Below are positions 1 to 6,557 of a stretch of DNA of 7,617 nt, one piece after another (the stretch's first letter is position 1; the number at the start of each line of letters is the position of its first letter). The DNA lies in the NCBI RefSeq assembly GCF_934295145.1, contig NZ_CAKRAS010000085.1, positions 1 through 7,617 on the forward strand. Reading direction: 5' to 3'. The DNA comes from an uncultured Eubacterium sp. Lineage in GTDB: Bacteria; Bacillota; Clostridia; Lachnospirales; Lachnospiraceae. Both the position numbers and the translations under genes were made by a program. A model generated the notes under the pieces. It did no database searches. It had not been told where the DNA came from and worked only from the letters and a program-made list of their open reading frames with translations.

Positions 1-28
1 CTTCTCTTAATTCTCTTATACGGTTCAT
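1..28 (-). CDS. Start of divergent XRE-like helix-turn-helix regulator (partial)
   Basis: Read on the minus strand from the CAT at 26-28, the sequence gives MNRIRELRE and runs off the window edge. A good Shine-Dalgarno site, AAGGAG, lies at 38-43 with a 9-base spacer to the ATG, which makes this a credible start despite the short visible length. The opening M-x-R-I-R-E-L-R-E is the usual beginning of helix 1 in Cro/CI (XRE) family DNA-binding domains. The family is a guess from nine residues. The gene is divergent from the zinc-ribbon genes and shares their control region, the usual arrangement for a local regulator that also controls itself. The DNA for RIRELRE holds a short direct repeat (bases 2-9 and 11-18). 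The domain after residue 9 cannot be seen. Confidence 0.6.
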
Positions 29-67
29 AGTTTTGTACTCCTTTTGTAAATATTGTATAAGTTGTAG

Positions 68-96
68 TTGTATAAAATAGAAGTTGGTAGTATAAT
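68..96 (+). promoter_or_regulatory. Candidate promoter of the zinc-ribbon operon
   Basis: TTGTAT (68-73) and a perfect TATAAT (91-96) are separated by 17 bases. The -35 element keeps only the TTG of the consensus, so activation or weak basal expression is possible. The predicted start near base 103 falls inside the palindrome at 100-116, leaving a leader of about 36 bases to the ATG at 139. It overlaps the opposing minus-strand promoter. Confidence 0.5.
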
Positions 97-118
97 TTCT
101 ACAAGTTAAACTTGTAAA
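89..118 (-). promoter_or_regulatory. Candidate promoter for the divergent regulator
   Basis: On the minus strand, TTTACA (113-118) and TATACT (89-94) are separated by 18 bases, a good sigma-A-type match. Transcription would start near base 82, giving a leader of roughly 54 bases before the start codon at 28. The spacer contains most of the palindrome at 100-116, so a protein bound there would block this promoter. Predicted from consensus only. Confidence 0.4.
100..116. promoter_or_regulatory. Perfect 17-base palindrome, probable operator
   Basis: TACAAGTTAAACTTGTA is an 8+1+8 perfect inverted repeat. It covers the predicted transcription start of the rightward promoter and lies between the -35 and -10 of the leftward one, where a dimeric repressor could shut off both. 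With a one-base centre it cannot fold as a stable RNA hairpin, and no U-run follows, so a DNA-binding site is a better reading than a terminator. The cognate protein is inferred to be the divergent regulator. No footprint data are implied. Confidence 0.55.
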
Positions 119-138
119 TACAACAGGGAGGATGAAAG

Positions 139-738
139 ATGAATTTTTTTAACAGAGCAACAAATGCAGTTGAAGCAATGGGAAAGAATGTGTCAAAAGC
201 AGCGAAAGATAATGTGGAAATAGTCAGATGTTCTTCAGCTATTGATTCCTGTGAGGAAAAAATTAAGACAGCATATATGGAGATCGGGAAACGTTACTAT
301 AATTCAGAAGAAGAACCTTCAAGAGAAATGTTTGCCGATTTATATGAAATAATTCAAGAAAATCAGAAACAGATAGAAGATCTGAGGAACAGGCTTCAGG
401 AACTGAAAGGAGTAATAATCTGTAAAGTATGCGGCACAGAATTATCCAGAGATGCGAAATTCTGCCGTAATTGTGGATCTCAGATAGAACATATTGCAGA
501 AGTACCTGTATCAACAGCAGTGTGCTGGAACTGCCATAGTCCATTAACGGGAAATGAGAAATTCTGCGGATCATGCGGTGCAAAAATTGAGAAAGAACAG
601 CCAGAGCAGATGAAAACAGAAGAAATAGAAGAAACAGAAGCAGAACAGCCAGAGAAGCCATTGATCTGTCCGGTATGTGGAGGAGAACTGAAAGATACAG
701 ATGTATTCTGTAAATTATGCGGCAGCCCGGTAAAGTAA
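139..738 (+). CDS. Soluble coiled-coil protein with three zinc ribbons
   Basis: This 199-residue protein has no signal peptide or membrane span, so it should be cytoplasmic. Residues about 1-92 are helical and charged, with a likely coiled coil at 66-92. This N-terminal type recurs in Bacillota zinc-ribbon proteins of unknown function. Three zinc ribbons follow, each CxxC-x10-CxxC: C95/C98/C109/C112, C129/C132/C143/C146 and C177/C180/C191/C194. A linker rich in Glu, Gln and Pro (about 151-174) separates the second and third. The start is secured by AGGGAGG at 125-131, seven bases upstream. It is the first gene of the cluster, 32 bases before the lectin-domain gene, and the only complete product without a membrane anchor. 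A role as a scaffold or adaptor binding partners through its ribbons is inferred. No enzyme motif is visible. Confidence 0.9.
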   Translation: MNFFNRATNAVEAMGKNVSKAAKDNVEIVRCSSAIDSCEEKIKTAYMEIGKRYYNSEEEPSREMFADLYEIIQENQKQIEDLRNRLQELKGVIICKVCGTELSRDAKFCRNCGSQIEHIAEVPVSTAVCWNCHSPLTGNEKFCGSCGAKIEKEQPEQMKTEEIEETEAEQPEKPLICPVCGGELKDTDVFCKLCGSPVK

Positions 739-770
739 TTTAGTGAACAAAAGTATTGAGAGAGAAAGAT

Positions 771-1964
771 ATGTATTGTGAAAAATGTGGAAAAAAATTG
801 GAAGCTGGTGAAATCTGTTCCTGTCAGAAATCAGCCGATAGTAAAAAGGATAAGAAAAAATTCCAGGTAAAAATAAATATTTATATGCTGATCAGTCTTC
901 TGGTATTTGTGTTTGGCATAGAAATGGTTTTGTATTTTTACATAGGAGTGGGAAATTTTCTTGAACTGATTCCCATATCAGTTGTGTCCAAAAATGAATG
1001 GTATTTCTCCTGTGGAATTGTAATGCTGATTTTTGCAGGCGGAATTGTAAGTGGAATACTGGCAGTCCGAAATAAGACAGCCAGAAAAGCCGCTGTCATA
1101 ATTCTGGTTTTGAATGTAATTGTTTTTTTGGCATCATGTGGTGTATTAGGAAACAAAATTTATCAGAACTATAAGGAAAAAAATCCTACGGTAAATGAAA
1201 AAACAGAAGTAGCAAGTAAAGATACAGAAACATCACAGGAAAATACTACGCAGGAATCAGCGGGAACGGAAGATAACACAGAATTTATACAGGCAGTTAT
1301 GGAAAATGCAGAGGAACTGATACAACAGGGGAATATAGAACAGGCAAAAACAATTCTTTCTGATGCATATGCAGTAACAAACAGTGAAGAAATTCAGCAA
1401 AAACTGAATGAACTTAATGGACAGACAGATTCCGGGCAGGAAGAACTTTCGTCTGAAGAAGCATTTGGAAGTCCTGAAGATATGACAAATGATTCAGAAA
1501 ACCAGAGTGATGAAATACATAGATATGCATATTTCCTATCCGATGGAACATGGGAAGATGCATACCGGTCATGTATTGAAATGGGAGGTCATCTGGTGAC
1601 GTTTGAATCACAGGAAGAGTTTACCTATGTATCGTCATTTCTATCAAATAATAATATGCAGGATAATATTTTCTTTATAGGTGGAAGACGAAATCTTGAT
1701 TCGCATGATTATTACTGGATCGATCAGAATAATAATCTCACAGGAAATGTTTTAAATACTCCGGATGCATGGAATTCAGGAGATTGGCTTCTGGGTGAGC
1801 CGTCATTTACAGATTCTTCATCTGGAATAGAGGAACATGTATTAAGTATTTTTTATCATACGGGATTAAGTCAGTGGGTATGGAATGATGTGGCGAATGA
1901 TCTGGTGAGTGAGACTTCTTCTTATAGCGGAAAGATGGGATACATATGTGAATATGAAAATTAG
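771..1964 (+). CDS. Membrane protein: zinc ribbon, three spans, C-type lectin-like domain
   Basis: The 397-residue product starts with a variant zinc ribbon (C3, C6, C16, C18; CxxC-x9-CxC). Spans are predicted at about 36-60, 77-99 and 106-128. An acidic Thr/Gln/Glu-rich linker follows, then a helical, TPR-like stretch (about 171-217) and a C-type lectin-like domain (about 250-396). The lectin fold is shown by W261 and C268 in the first helix, FIGG at 302-305, EPS at 343-345 (the place of the EPN/QPD sugar-selectivity triplet), WND at 371-373 and C393 in the final strand. C268 and C393 fit the conserved long disulfide; the second cysteine pair of animal lectins is absent. With the ribbon inside, three spans put the lectin domain outside. 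A TTG at 756 would add five residues, but the ATG at 771 places the ribbon at the N-terminus as in the neighbours. GAGAGAG just upstream is a weak ribosome site. The ligand is unknown. Confidence 0.88.
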   Translation: MYCEKCGKKLEAGEICSCQKSADSKKDKKKFQVKINIYMLISLLVFVFGIEMVLYFYIGVGNFLELIPISVVSKNEWYFSCGIVMLIFAGGIVSGILAVRNKTARKAAVIILVLNVIVFLASCGVLGNKIYQNYKEKNPTVNEKTEVASKDTETSQENTTQESAGTEDNTEFIQAVMENAEELIQQGNIEQAKTILSDAYAVTNSEEIQQKLNELNGQTDSGQEELSSEEAFGSPEDMTNDSENQSDEIHRYAYFLSDGTWEDAYRSCIEMGGHLVTFESQEEFTYVSSFLSNNNMQDNIFFIGGRRNLDSHDYYWIDQNNNLTGNVLNTPDAWNSGDWLLGEPSFTDSSSGIEEHVLSIFYHTGLSQWVWNDVANDLVSETSSYSGKMGYICEYEN

Positions 1965-2061
1965 TGTGCCGATCAGTTGATTCTTGAAACAATCTTGCAG
2001 GATAAATTTTTATTTTAAGGTGTCAACTGTTTGTGCTTGTGGATTGATGGGAGGAAAAGGT

Positions 2062-2607
2062 ATGTTTTGCAGAAAATGCGGAAAAGAAATTGATGATAAC
2101 GCTCTGTTTTGTACAGGCTGTGGAGCCAGAGTACAGGAAGATGGAAAGGTAAACAGGACAAATACCGGAAAAATGGAAAGAGAAAAAGTTTTCAGGGCCA
2201 AACAGATGGCGGGGATCATATATTTTGCGCTCATGGCAGGATGTTTGGTTTTGACGTTTTCAATGTTATATCGATATTCTGAACTATCACCATATTTTTA
2301 TCCAGATGAACGTAGAAATACATTTTTGATAGGAATTGCTTCCCTTGTTTTTTCAGTAGAATTTCTGGTTCTTGCAATAGGGCGTATGAAAGTAAAGCTT
2401 TGTGTGGGAATGCAGTCAGTATCAGGAGTTGCTTCGAAGGGATTGCTGGTAGGAGAATTTGAATGTTTTTATGATGAGATTTCAGAAGTGAGCTGTATGC
2501 TTGGATGTGTTCAGATTCGTGCAAATGGAAAATTGATTGTGATCCCGGGATTGGATGACAGAGAGACAGCGAAACAAATGATAGAACAGCGGATATCTAA
2601 GCATTGA
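2062..2607 (+). CDS. Zinc-ribbon membrane protein with two spans and a PH-like tail
   Basis: This 181-residue protein has an N-terminal ribbon (C3, C6, C17, C20; CxxC-x10-CxxC), a basic linker (about 28-47) and two predicted spans (about 48-70 and 87-108). Its C-terminal domain (about 110-179) contains a strand-rich stretch including FYDEISEV and QIRANGKLIVIPG, ending in a helix, which resembles bacterial PH-like domains. That fold call is from pattern only. Two spans return the tail to the cytoplasm, and four cysteines in it (C114, C135, C145, C149) suit a reducing compartment. The ATG at 2062 is chosen because GGGAGG (2049-2054) lies seven bases before it and the protein then begins MFCRKCG like its neighbours. 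A TTG at 1984 and an ATG at 2047 are in frame but add unconvincing sequence. The 97-base gap after the lectin gene is the longest among the first four genes. Confidence 0.85.
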   Translation: MFCRKCGKEIDDNALFCTGCGARVQEDGKVNRTNTGKMEREKVFRAKQMAGIIYFALMAGCLVLTFSMLYRYSELSPYFYPDERRNTFLIGIASLVFSVEFLVLAIGRMKVKLCVGMQSVSGVASKGLLVGEFECFYDEISEVSCMLGCVQIRANGKLIVIPGLDDRETAKQMIEQRISKH

Positions 2608-2632
2608 GTTGTTATCAGGGAAGGAGAAAGTT

Positions 2633-3316
2633 ATGTTTTGTACAGAGTGTGGAGCTAAGAATGAGGATAGTGCGAAGTTCTGTGTGGATTGTGGGGTGAA
2701 ATTGGGCAACAGCAACGTAAGAATAAAAATACCAACACCATCTGAAACTGACAGTGGGATGAATAAGAAAGTAATTAGGAAACCCCGTAAAAAAATAAAT
2801 GTGATTCCAATTATAATTTTATTGATACTTGCAGTTGCTGTGGTAACTTTTCCAAGATTGATTTTGTCCGGGCAGTCAGAGAAGAAACTTATCAAAGAAT
2901 TTATAAAAGCAGAAATGACAGTTGATGGAGAAAAAGTTATAGAAATTTTACCGGATGAAATCGTAGAAGCTGCAGAAACTCAAGGTGGAATGACAAAAAA
3001 TGAATTCATAAAAGCAGTACAAGAGCAATTAAATTCTGCAATGAATACTGTTGTTAATACATATGGTGAGGAATGGAAATATTCTTATGAAATAAAAAGC
3101 ATAAAGAAAGCCTCACAGGAAGATATAGAAGAATGGAAAAATACTTACAAAGATGGATTTGAAATGGACGTGGACATTTCAGAGGGAAAAATATGTGAAG
3201 TAGAAATAAACTTTAACGGAAATGAAATTAGAAATACAAGTAATATTGAACTTAATCTGGTAAAAATAAGAGGTAAGTGGTATATAGATTTCGCAAGTCT
3301 GGCAGCGTTAGTGTAA
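2633..3316 (+). CDS. Zinc-ribbon membrane protein with NTF2-like outer domain
   Basis: The product has 227 residues: an N-terminal ribbon (C3, C6, C17, C20), a basic linker, one span (about 56-78) and an extracytoplasmic domain of about 145 residues. The outer part has helices at about 82-145, then strands, ending KIRGKWYIDF. This helices-then-sheet order with a terminal GKWYI strand is typical of NTF2/SnoaL-like or DUF4878-like domains beside bacterial membrane anchors, which usually bind ligands or act as spacers. Assignment is by resemblance, and no catalytic residues are evident. The ATG at 2633 has AAGGAG at 2621-2626 with a six-base spacer; an in-frame TTG at 2609 would add eight residues and is unlikely. 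It begins 25 bases after the PH-like gene, so the two are probably cotranscribed. It is the last gene before a strong terminator. Confidence 0.87.
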   Translation: MFCTECGAKNEDSAKFCVDCGVKLGNSNVRIKIPTPSETDSGMNKKVIRKPRKKINVIPIIILLILAVAVVTFPRLILSGQSEKKLIKEFIKAEMTVDGEKVIEILPDEIVEAAETQGGMTKNEFIKAVQEQLNSAMNTVVNTYGEEWKYSYEIKSIKKASQEDIEEWKNTYKDGFEMDVDISEGKICEVEINFNGNEIRNTSNIELNLVKIRGKWYIDFASLAALV

Positions 3317-3381
3317 AACAGAATTAAAATGAGTATTAGAAAATACATCTCAAAAATAATATAAACAAAGCAGAATAAAGC

Positions 3382-3416
3382 GGCAGCGAATGAGCCAGAT
3401 ATTCGCTGCCCTTTTT
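3382..3416 (+). terminator. Intrinsic terminator after the four-gene operon
   Basis: GGCAGCGAAT (3382-3391) pairs perfectly with ATTCGCTGCC (3401-3410) to form a 10-base-pair stem with a nine-base loop, followed by CTTTTT. It lies 65 bases after the stop of the NTF2-like gene and 51 bases before the peptidase gene, so it should end most transcription from the upstream promoter. Confidence 0.88.
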
Positions 3417-3467
3417 GGATTACAAATGCTGATTAATATGTAAAGGAAATGGCAAAGGTGGATTAAA

Positions 3468-6437
3468 ATGAAATGTTCAAAATGTAAAAATCCATTGGAT
3501 AAAAATGCAAAATTCTGTCCGATATGTGGAACAAAAGTGAAAAAGTACAGAATGAGAAAAATCCTGTTGCGTTTGTTACTTTTGTTGGTTATTTCTGTTG
3601 GAGTGGGAATTGCAGGATGGAAAACAGGAATATTGGATAATCTGGTATCGTTCGATAAAGAGTATGTAATGGAGAATATACCGAAAATTAGAAATTCAAA
3701 ACAGGCAATTGCACATGCAAAGAAATTAGGAAAAGCGTATGGATATAAAAATGCGTTTTCTGAGCTTACAGAAAGAAATGTAGATGTTGTAGATGGGGAT
3801 TATTATTATCGTTTACAGCAGAACTATAAAGGAATCCCTGTATATAAAAGAACAGTTGTTTATGCGGTGAATGAAAAAAAGAATGTAACAGATATTACAG
3901 GGAATGCGAAAGATGTAGATGAAAATATTGATCTGTCACCATCTGTTACACAAGCTCAGGTTGCAGAAGGTATACGGATATATGCCCAAAATACATTAAA
4001 TGAGGAAACTGAGAACTATGCAGAAATAGAAGCACTGACAGATAGCAATCTTTGTATTTACAATTTATCGAAAGATGGACAGTCTCATCTGGGATATTGT
4101 GTGATGATGAATGGTTATGAATTTGTTGTAGATGCAAAAAGTGGGCAAATGCTGAGTGTGAATGCTATGGCGCAAAATGTAACCGGGTATGCAGCATCAG
4201 ATGTAAATCGTGAAAATGGATTTCCTGTGGAGAAAACAGAAGATGGTTTTGAATTAATAGATGGTACATTATATGGAGTTGGTGATTTGCGTGGAAAATC
4301 CAGTAAAAATAACAACTTAGCTAAGACTCATTGGATAGTTAGCACTGATAATATTTTCGGAAATGATAAAAATGAAAAAAATTATGAAGAGGCCGTGCGT
4401 TTATATAATAATCTGCGAAAAACAAGAACATATTTTAAAAAGATATGTGGTTTTGAATGTACAGTGTGTGGGATTTTTAATGATGGGCAGGATAATGGAA
4501 AAAACGCATATGGAGGAACCTGGAGTCACAGCTTAAAGGGAAATGATTATATCGGCTATATCAGTATGGGAAAAGTGACAGGAGTAGATAATATTAATGT
4601 AATTGGTCATGAGTATGGACATGTTATAAGTTGTAAATTGGTTGATTGGATTGATGGCAATGGAAACGTGGAGAATAGAGCAATAAATGAAGGAATATCC
4701 GATATTTACGGAGAAATAGTTAAAACCTGGTATTATGGCAAAAATGAGCCAGACTGGATATATTCGGCTGAGAATATAGGAGTAAGAAGAAATTTAAGGG
4801 ATCCTTATGATTCGGATAATGCTTCGTATATCAGTGATATGCCGAAAGAAAAAATGAGTAATAATGGTAAGGGGTACTATTACAGTACAATAATTTCCCA
4901 TACAGCATATTTAATGTGGAATGGAATGGATGGAAATGAATCTTATAAAATTTCTTTGGAAGATATTGTGAAACTCTGGTATCGAGCAATGGAGATTATG
5001 CCATCGGACTGTGATTTTATAAAATGCCGAAAAATAGTGGAAAGAGCAGCTTTAGCTATGAACAATCTGACTGACAGACAGCGGGAATGTATAGGAAAAG
5101 CTTTTGATAAAGTTGGTATTCAAAAAACGGAAACAACAGATGATGAAGATTTGTACATAGACTATGATAATGTATTGGTGGTAAATATTACTGGATCTAA
5201 AGCTGATCTTTATGATACATACCTGAAAGCCTCCAGACAGATTACAGATGCCGGAAGCTGGCAGGAAGCGTTAAATGGAGATATAGATATAGACATATCT
5301 TCACAAGATGAAAAGCAGAATGCCACAATAAAAGCAACTCTGGAATCTCATGCAAATGTAAGTAGTTTTGATGCGCAGAATCTTTCAGCATTAAAAGTAT
5401 CCGGTGATGCTCGAATTCAGGCTGCTAATGAAAGTATGGCGTGGTCGGTGGAATATTCGGATGGAGTGGCACATTGTCATTATACGGAACCGACAGATTA
5501 TACGGCAGATGTGGAAATTGATGCCACATATTTCAATTTCTATGGACTGACAGAGGATATGATACAGGGTGCGTCCAGAACAGAGAATGAAATTTCATTC
5601 ACTATAGCGGGTGAGAATATGACAACTCTGGCATCAGAAGCAGCGAGTATGATGAATGGCGTAGAAAATGTGAAATATGGAGATGGTCATATAACAGCAG
5701 CTATCAATCCGGATACAGGAAGGATTGATAATTTAAAAATAATATTTCAGGCTTCTATGACTTATCAGGGATATCAGGCCAGTGCCAATTATAACCTGGA
5801 TTATAAATTCAGTTTTCCACAAATTGTAAGGCGGCGGATTCCTGGTGACATTGTAGATGCATATGGACCAGTTTTTGTAGAATATCAGCAGGCAATAGAT
5901 TCTTATGATGAATCAAATGCAGCGCAGTTGGAAACTCAGTTTCCGAATGTCAGAGAAGCATTGGTAAAAAATAACAAATATAATGGGACTGAAATCTGGT
6001 ATGGATTTTACGATATTGATGGAAATGGAATGGAAGAGCTGATGTTTGCAACTCAGGATGAACAGGCAATAGGAGGATACCGGATAGCTGATATTTTTAC
6101 ATATGATGTGGATGCAATACAGATACTAAATATTGGGAAAGATATTATATCCTCTGAAGACGTTGCAGAAGGGTTATATAATTCTATGATATATGAAAAT
6201 GGAGTATTTCGCTTAAGCAGTACTGACAGTGAGATTCTGTACAGTATCAGTGAAGATGGAAGAAGCATGGAACAAGTGAAAAAATATAATAAAGTAGGAG
6301 GCGCTTCAACCACTGTATTCTATTTCAATGGCTCAGAATCATTAAATTCAGAAGAATTTTCCAAAAGAGTAATAGATGTTCAGGGAGCTGAAGCGGAAAT
6401 AGAATGGAAAAAGTTATCTGAAGTTGTAGTATATTAA
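3468..6437 (+). CDS. Membrane-anchored M4 (thermolysin-family) peptidase homologue with N-terminal zinc ribbon
   Basis: At 989 residues this is far longer than the thermolysin precursor (about 550). The order is: zinc ribbon (C3, C6, C17, C20); basic stretch and one span (about 31-51) in place of a cleaved signal; FTP/PepSY-like propeptide region (about 73-235); M4 catalytic region (about 240-553); a lipoprotein-like beta domain (about 560-810, weak call); and a C-terminal domain with a calcium-loop-like DIDGNG at 849-854. The metal site is intact: HEYGH at 381-385 (zinc ligands H381 and H385, general base E382), third ligand E408 in NEGISD, and D412. The loop that carries Asp226 and His231 in thermolysin reads NNGKGYYYS here, so N465 and Y470 replace them, predicting poor or no proteolysis. 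With the ribbon inside, the peptidase domain is outside. AAAGGTGG (3454-3461) precedes the ATG by six bases. No convincing promoter was found after the upstream terminator, so low-level readthrough is possible. Confidence 0.92.
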   Translation: MKCSKCKNPLDKNAKFCPICGTKVKKYRMRKILLRLLLLLVISVGVGIAGWKTGILDNLVSFDKEYVMENIPKIRNSKQAIAHAKKLGKAYGYKNAFSELTERNVDVVDGDYYYRLQQNYKGIPVYKRTVVYAVNEKKNVTDITGNAKDVDENIDLSPSVTQAQVAEGIRIYAQNTLNEETENYAEIEALTDSNLCIYNLSKDGQSHLGYCVMMNGYEFVVDAKSGQMLSVNAMAQNVTGYAASDVNRENGFPVEKTEDGFELIDGTLYGVGDLRGKSSKNNNLAKTHWIVSTDNIFGNDKNEKNYEEAVRLYNNLRKTRTYFKKICGFECTVCGIFNDGQDNGKNAYGGTWSHSLKGNDYIGYISMGKVTGVDNINVIGHEYGHVISCKLVDWIDGNGNVENRAINEGISDIYGEIVKTWYYGKNEPDWIYSAENIGVRRNLRDPYDSDNASYISDMPKEKMSNNGKGYYYSTIISHTAYLMWNGMDGNESYKISLEDIVKLWYRAMEIMPSDCDFIKCRKIVERAALAMNNLTDRQRECIGKAFDKVGIQKTETTDDEDLYIDYDNVLVVNITGSKADLYDTYLKASRQITDAGSWQEALNGDIDIDISSQDEKQNATIKATLESHANVSSFDAQNLSALKVSGDARIQAANESMAWSVEYSDGVAHCHYTEPTDYTADVEIDATYFNFYGLTEDMIQGASRTENEISFTIAGENMTTLASEAASMMNGVENVKYGDGHITAAINPDTGRIDNLKIIFQASMTYQGYQASANYNLDYKFSFPQIVRRRIPGDIVDAYGPVFVEYQQAIDSYDESNAAQLETQFPNVREALVKNNKYNGTEIWYGFYDIDGNGMEELMFATQDEQAIGGYRIADIFTYDVDAIQILNIGKDIISSEDVAEGLYNSMIYENGVFRLSSTDSEILYSISEDGRSMEQVKKYNKVGGASTTVFYFNGSESLNSEEFSKRVIDVQGAEAEIEWKKLSEVVVY

Positions 6438-6468
6438 ACGAAAATGAAATGTAAATATCGTGTGATTA

Positions 6469-6500
6469 AAAGGGCTGTCTCAGGACAGCTCTTTGTTTGT
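6469..6500. terminator. Intrinsic terminator, possibly bidirectional
   Basis: AAAGGGCTGTC (6469-6479) pairs with GACAGCTCTTT (6484-6494) around a four-base loop, giving an 11-base-pair stem with one G-U pair. The plus-strand tail GTTTGT is a modest U-tract, while on the minus strand the same stem ends in CCCTTTT. It begins 31 bases after the peptidase stop codon and so closes that transcription unit just before the leucine-rich-repeat region. Confidence 0.8.
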
Positions 6501-6557
6501 GTGTAAAGACTATACAAAAGAGAAAAGCGGGGTATAATAGGTCCAGAGGCTTTTGGA

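Larger units (their letters stand above)
33..123. repeat. Cluster of TTGTA/TACAA pentamers in the divergent control region
   Basis: TTGTA occurs at 33-37, 44-48, 53-57, 62-66, 68-72 and 112-116, and its complement TACAA at 100-104 and 119-123. GTTGTA is duplicated in tandem at 61-72 and mirrored by TACAAC at 119-124. The first four copies are 9-11 bases apart, close to one helical turn. The pentamer is also the outer part of each palindrome arm, which suggests multiple half-sites for one regulator, although AT-rich sequence inflates such matches. Confidence 0.45.

Noticed and set aside
263..661. Open frame of 132 codons on the minus strand inside the triple-ribbon gene
   Set aside because: It lies wholly antisense to a gene with clear motifs, has a low-complexity leucine-rich translation and no ribosome site of note.
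1977..2006. Possible internal promoter TTGATT-N18-GATAAA before the PH-like gene
   Set aside because: Both hexamers are imperfect, and AT-rich gaps produce such matches often. It is left as a possibility because the gap is long for this operon.
1974..2029. Inverted repeat CAGTTGA (1974-1980) / TCAACTG (2023-2029) in the gap before the PH-like gene
   Set aside because: The stem is only seven base pairs with a 42-base loop and no T-run, so neither a terminator nor a known leader structure is supported.
1984..2061. In-frame N-terminal extension of the PH-like protein from TTG 1984 or ATG 2047
   Set aside because: The extension is not protein-like, the Shine-Dalgarno site at 2049-2054 serves ATG 2062, and the shorter form aligns with the N-terminal ribbons of the neighbouring genes.
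2482..2895. Open frame of 137 codons on the minus strand spanning the PH-like and NTF2-like genes
   Set aside because: It crosses the boundary of two well-supported sense genes, and its translation shows no recognisable domain.
6533..6538. Perfect TATAAT upstream of the leucine-rich-repeat ATG
   Set aside because: No -35-like hexamer lies 16-18 bases upstream (CTATAC there), and the bases sit within or beside repeat-like coding. Chance in AT-rich DNA is more likely than a promoter.
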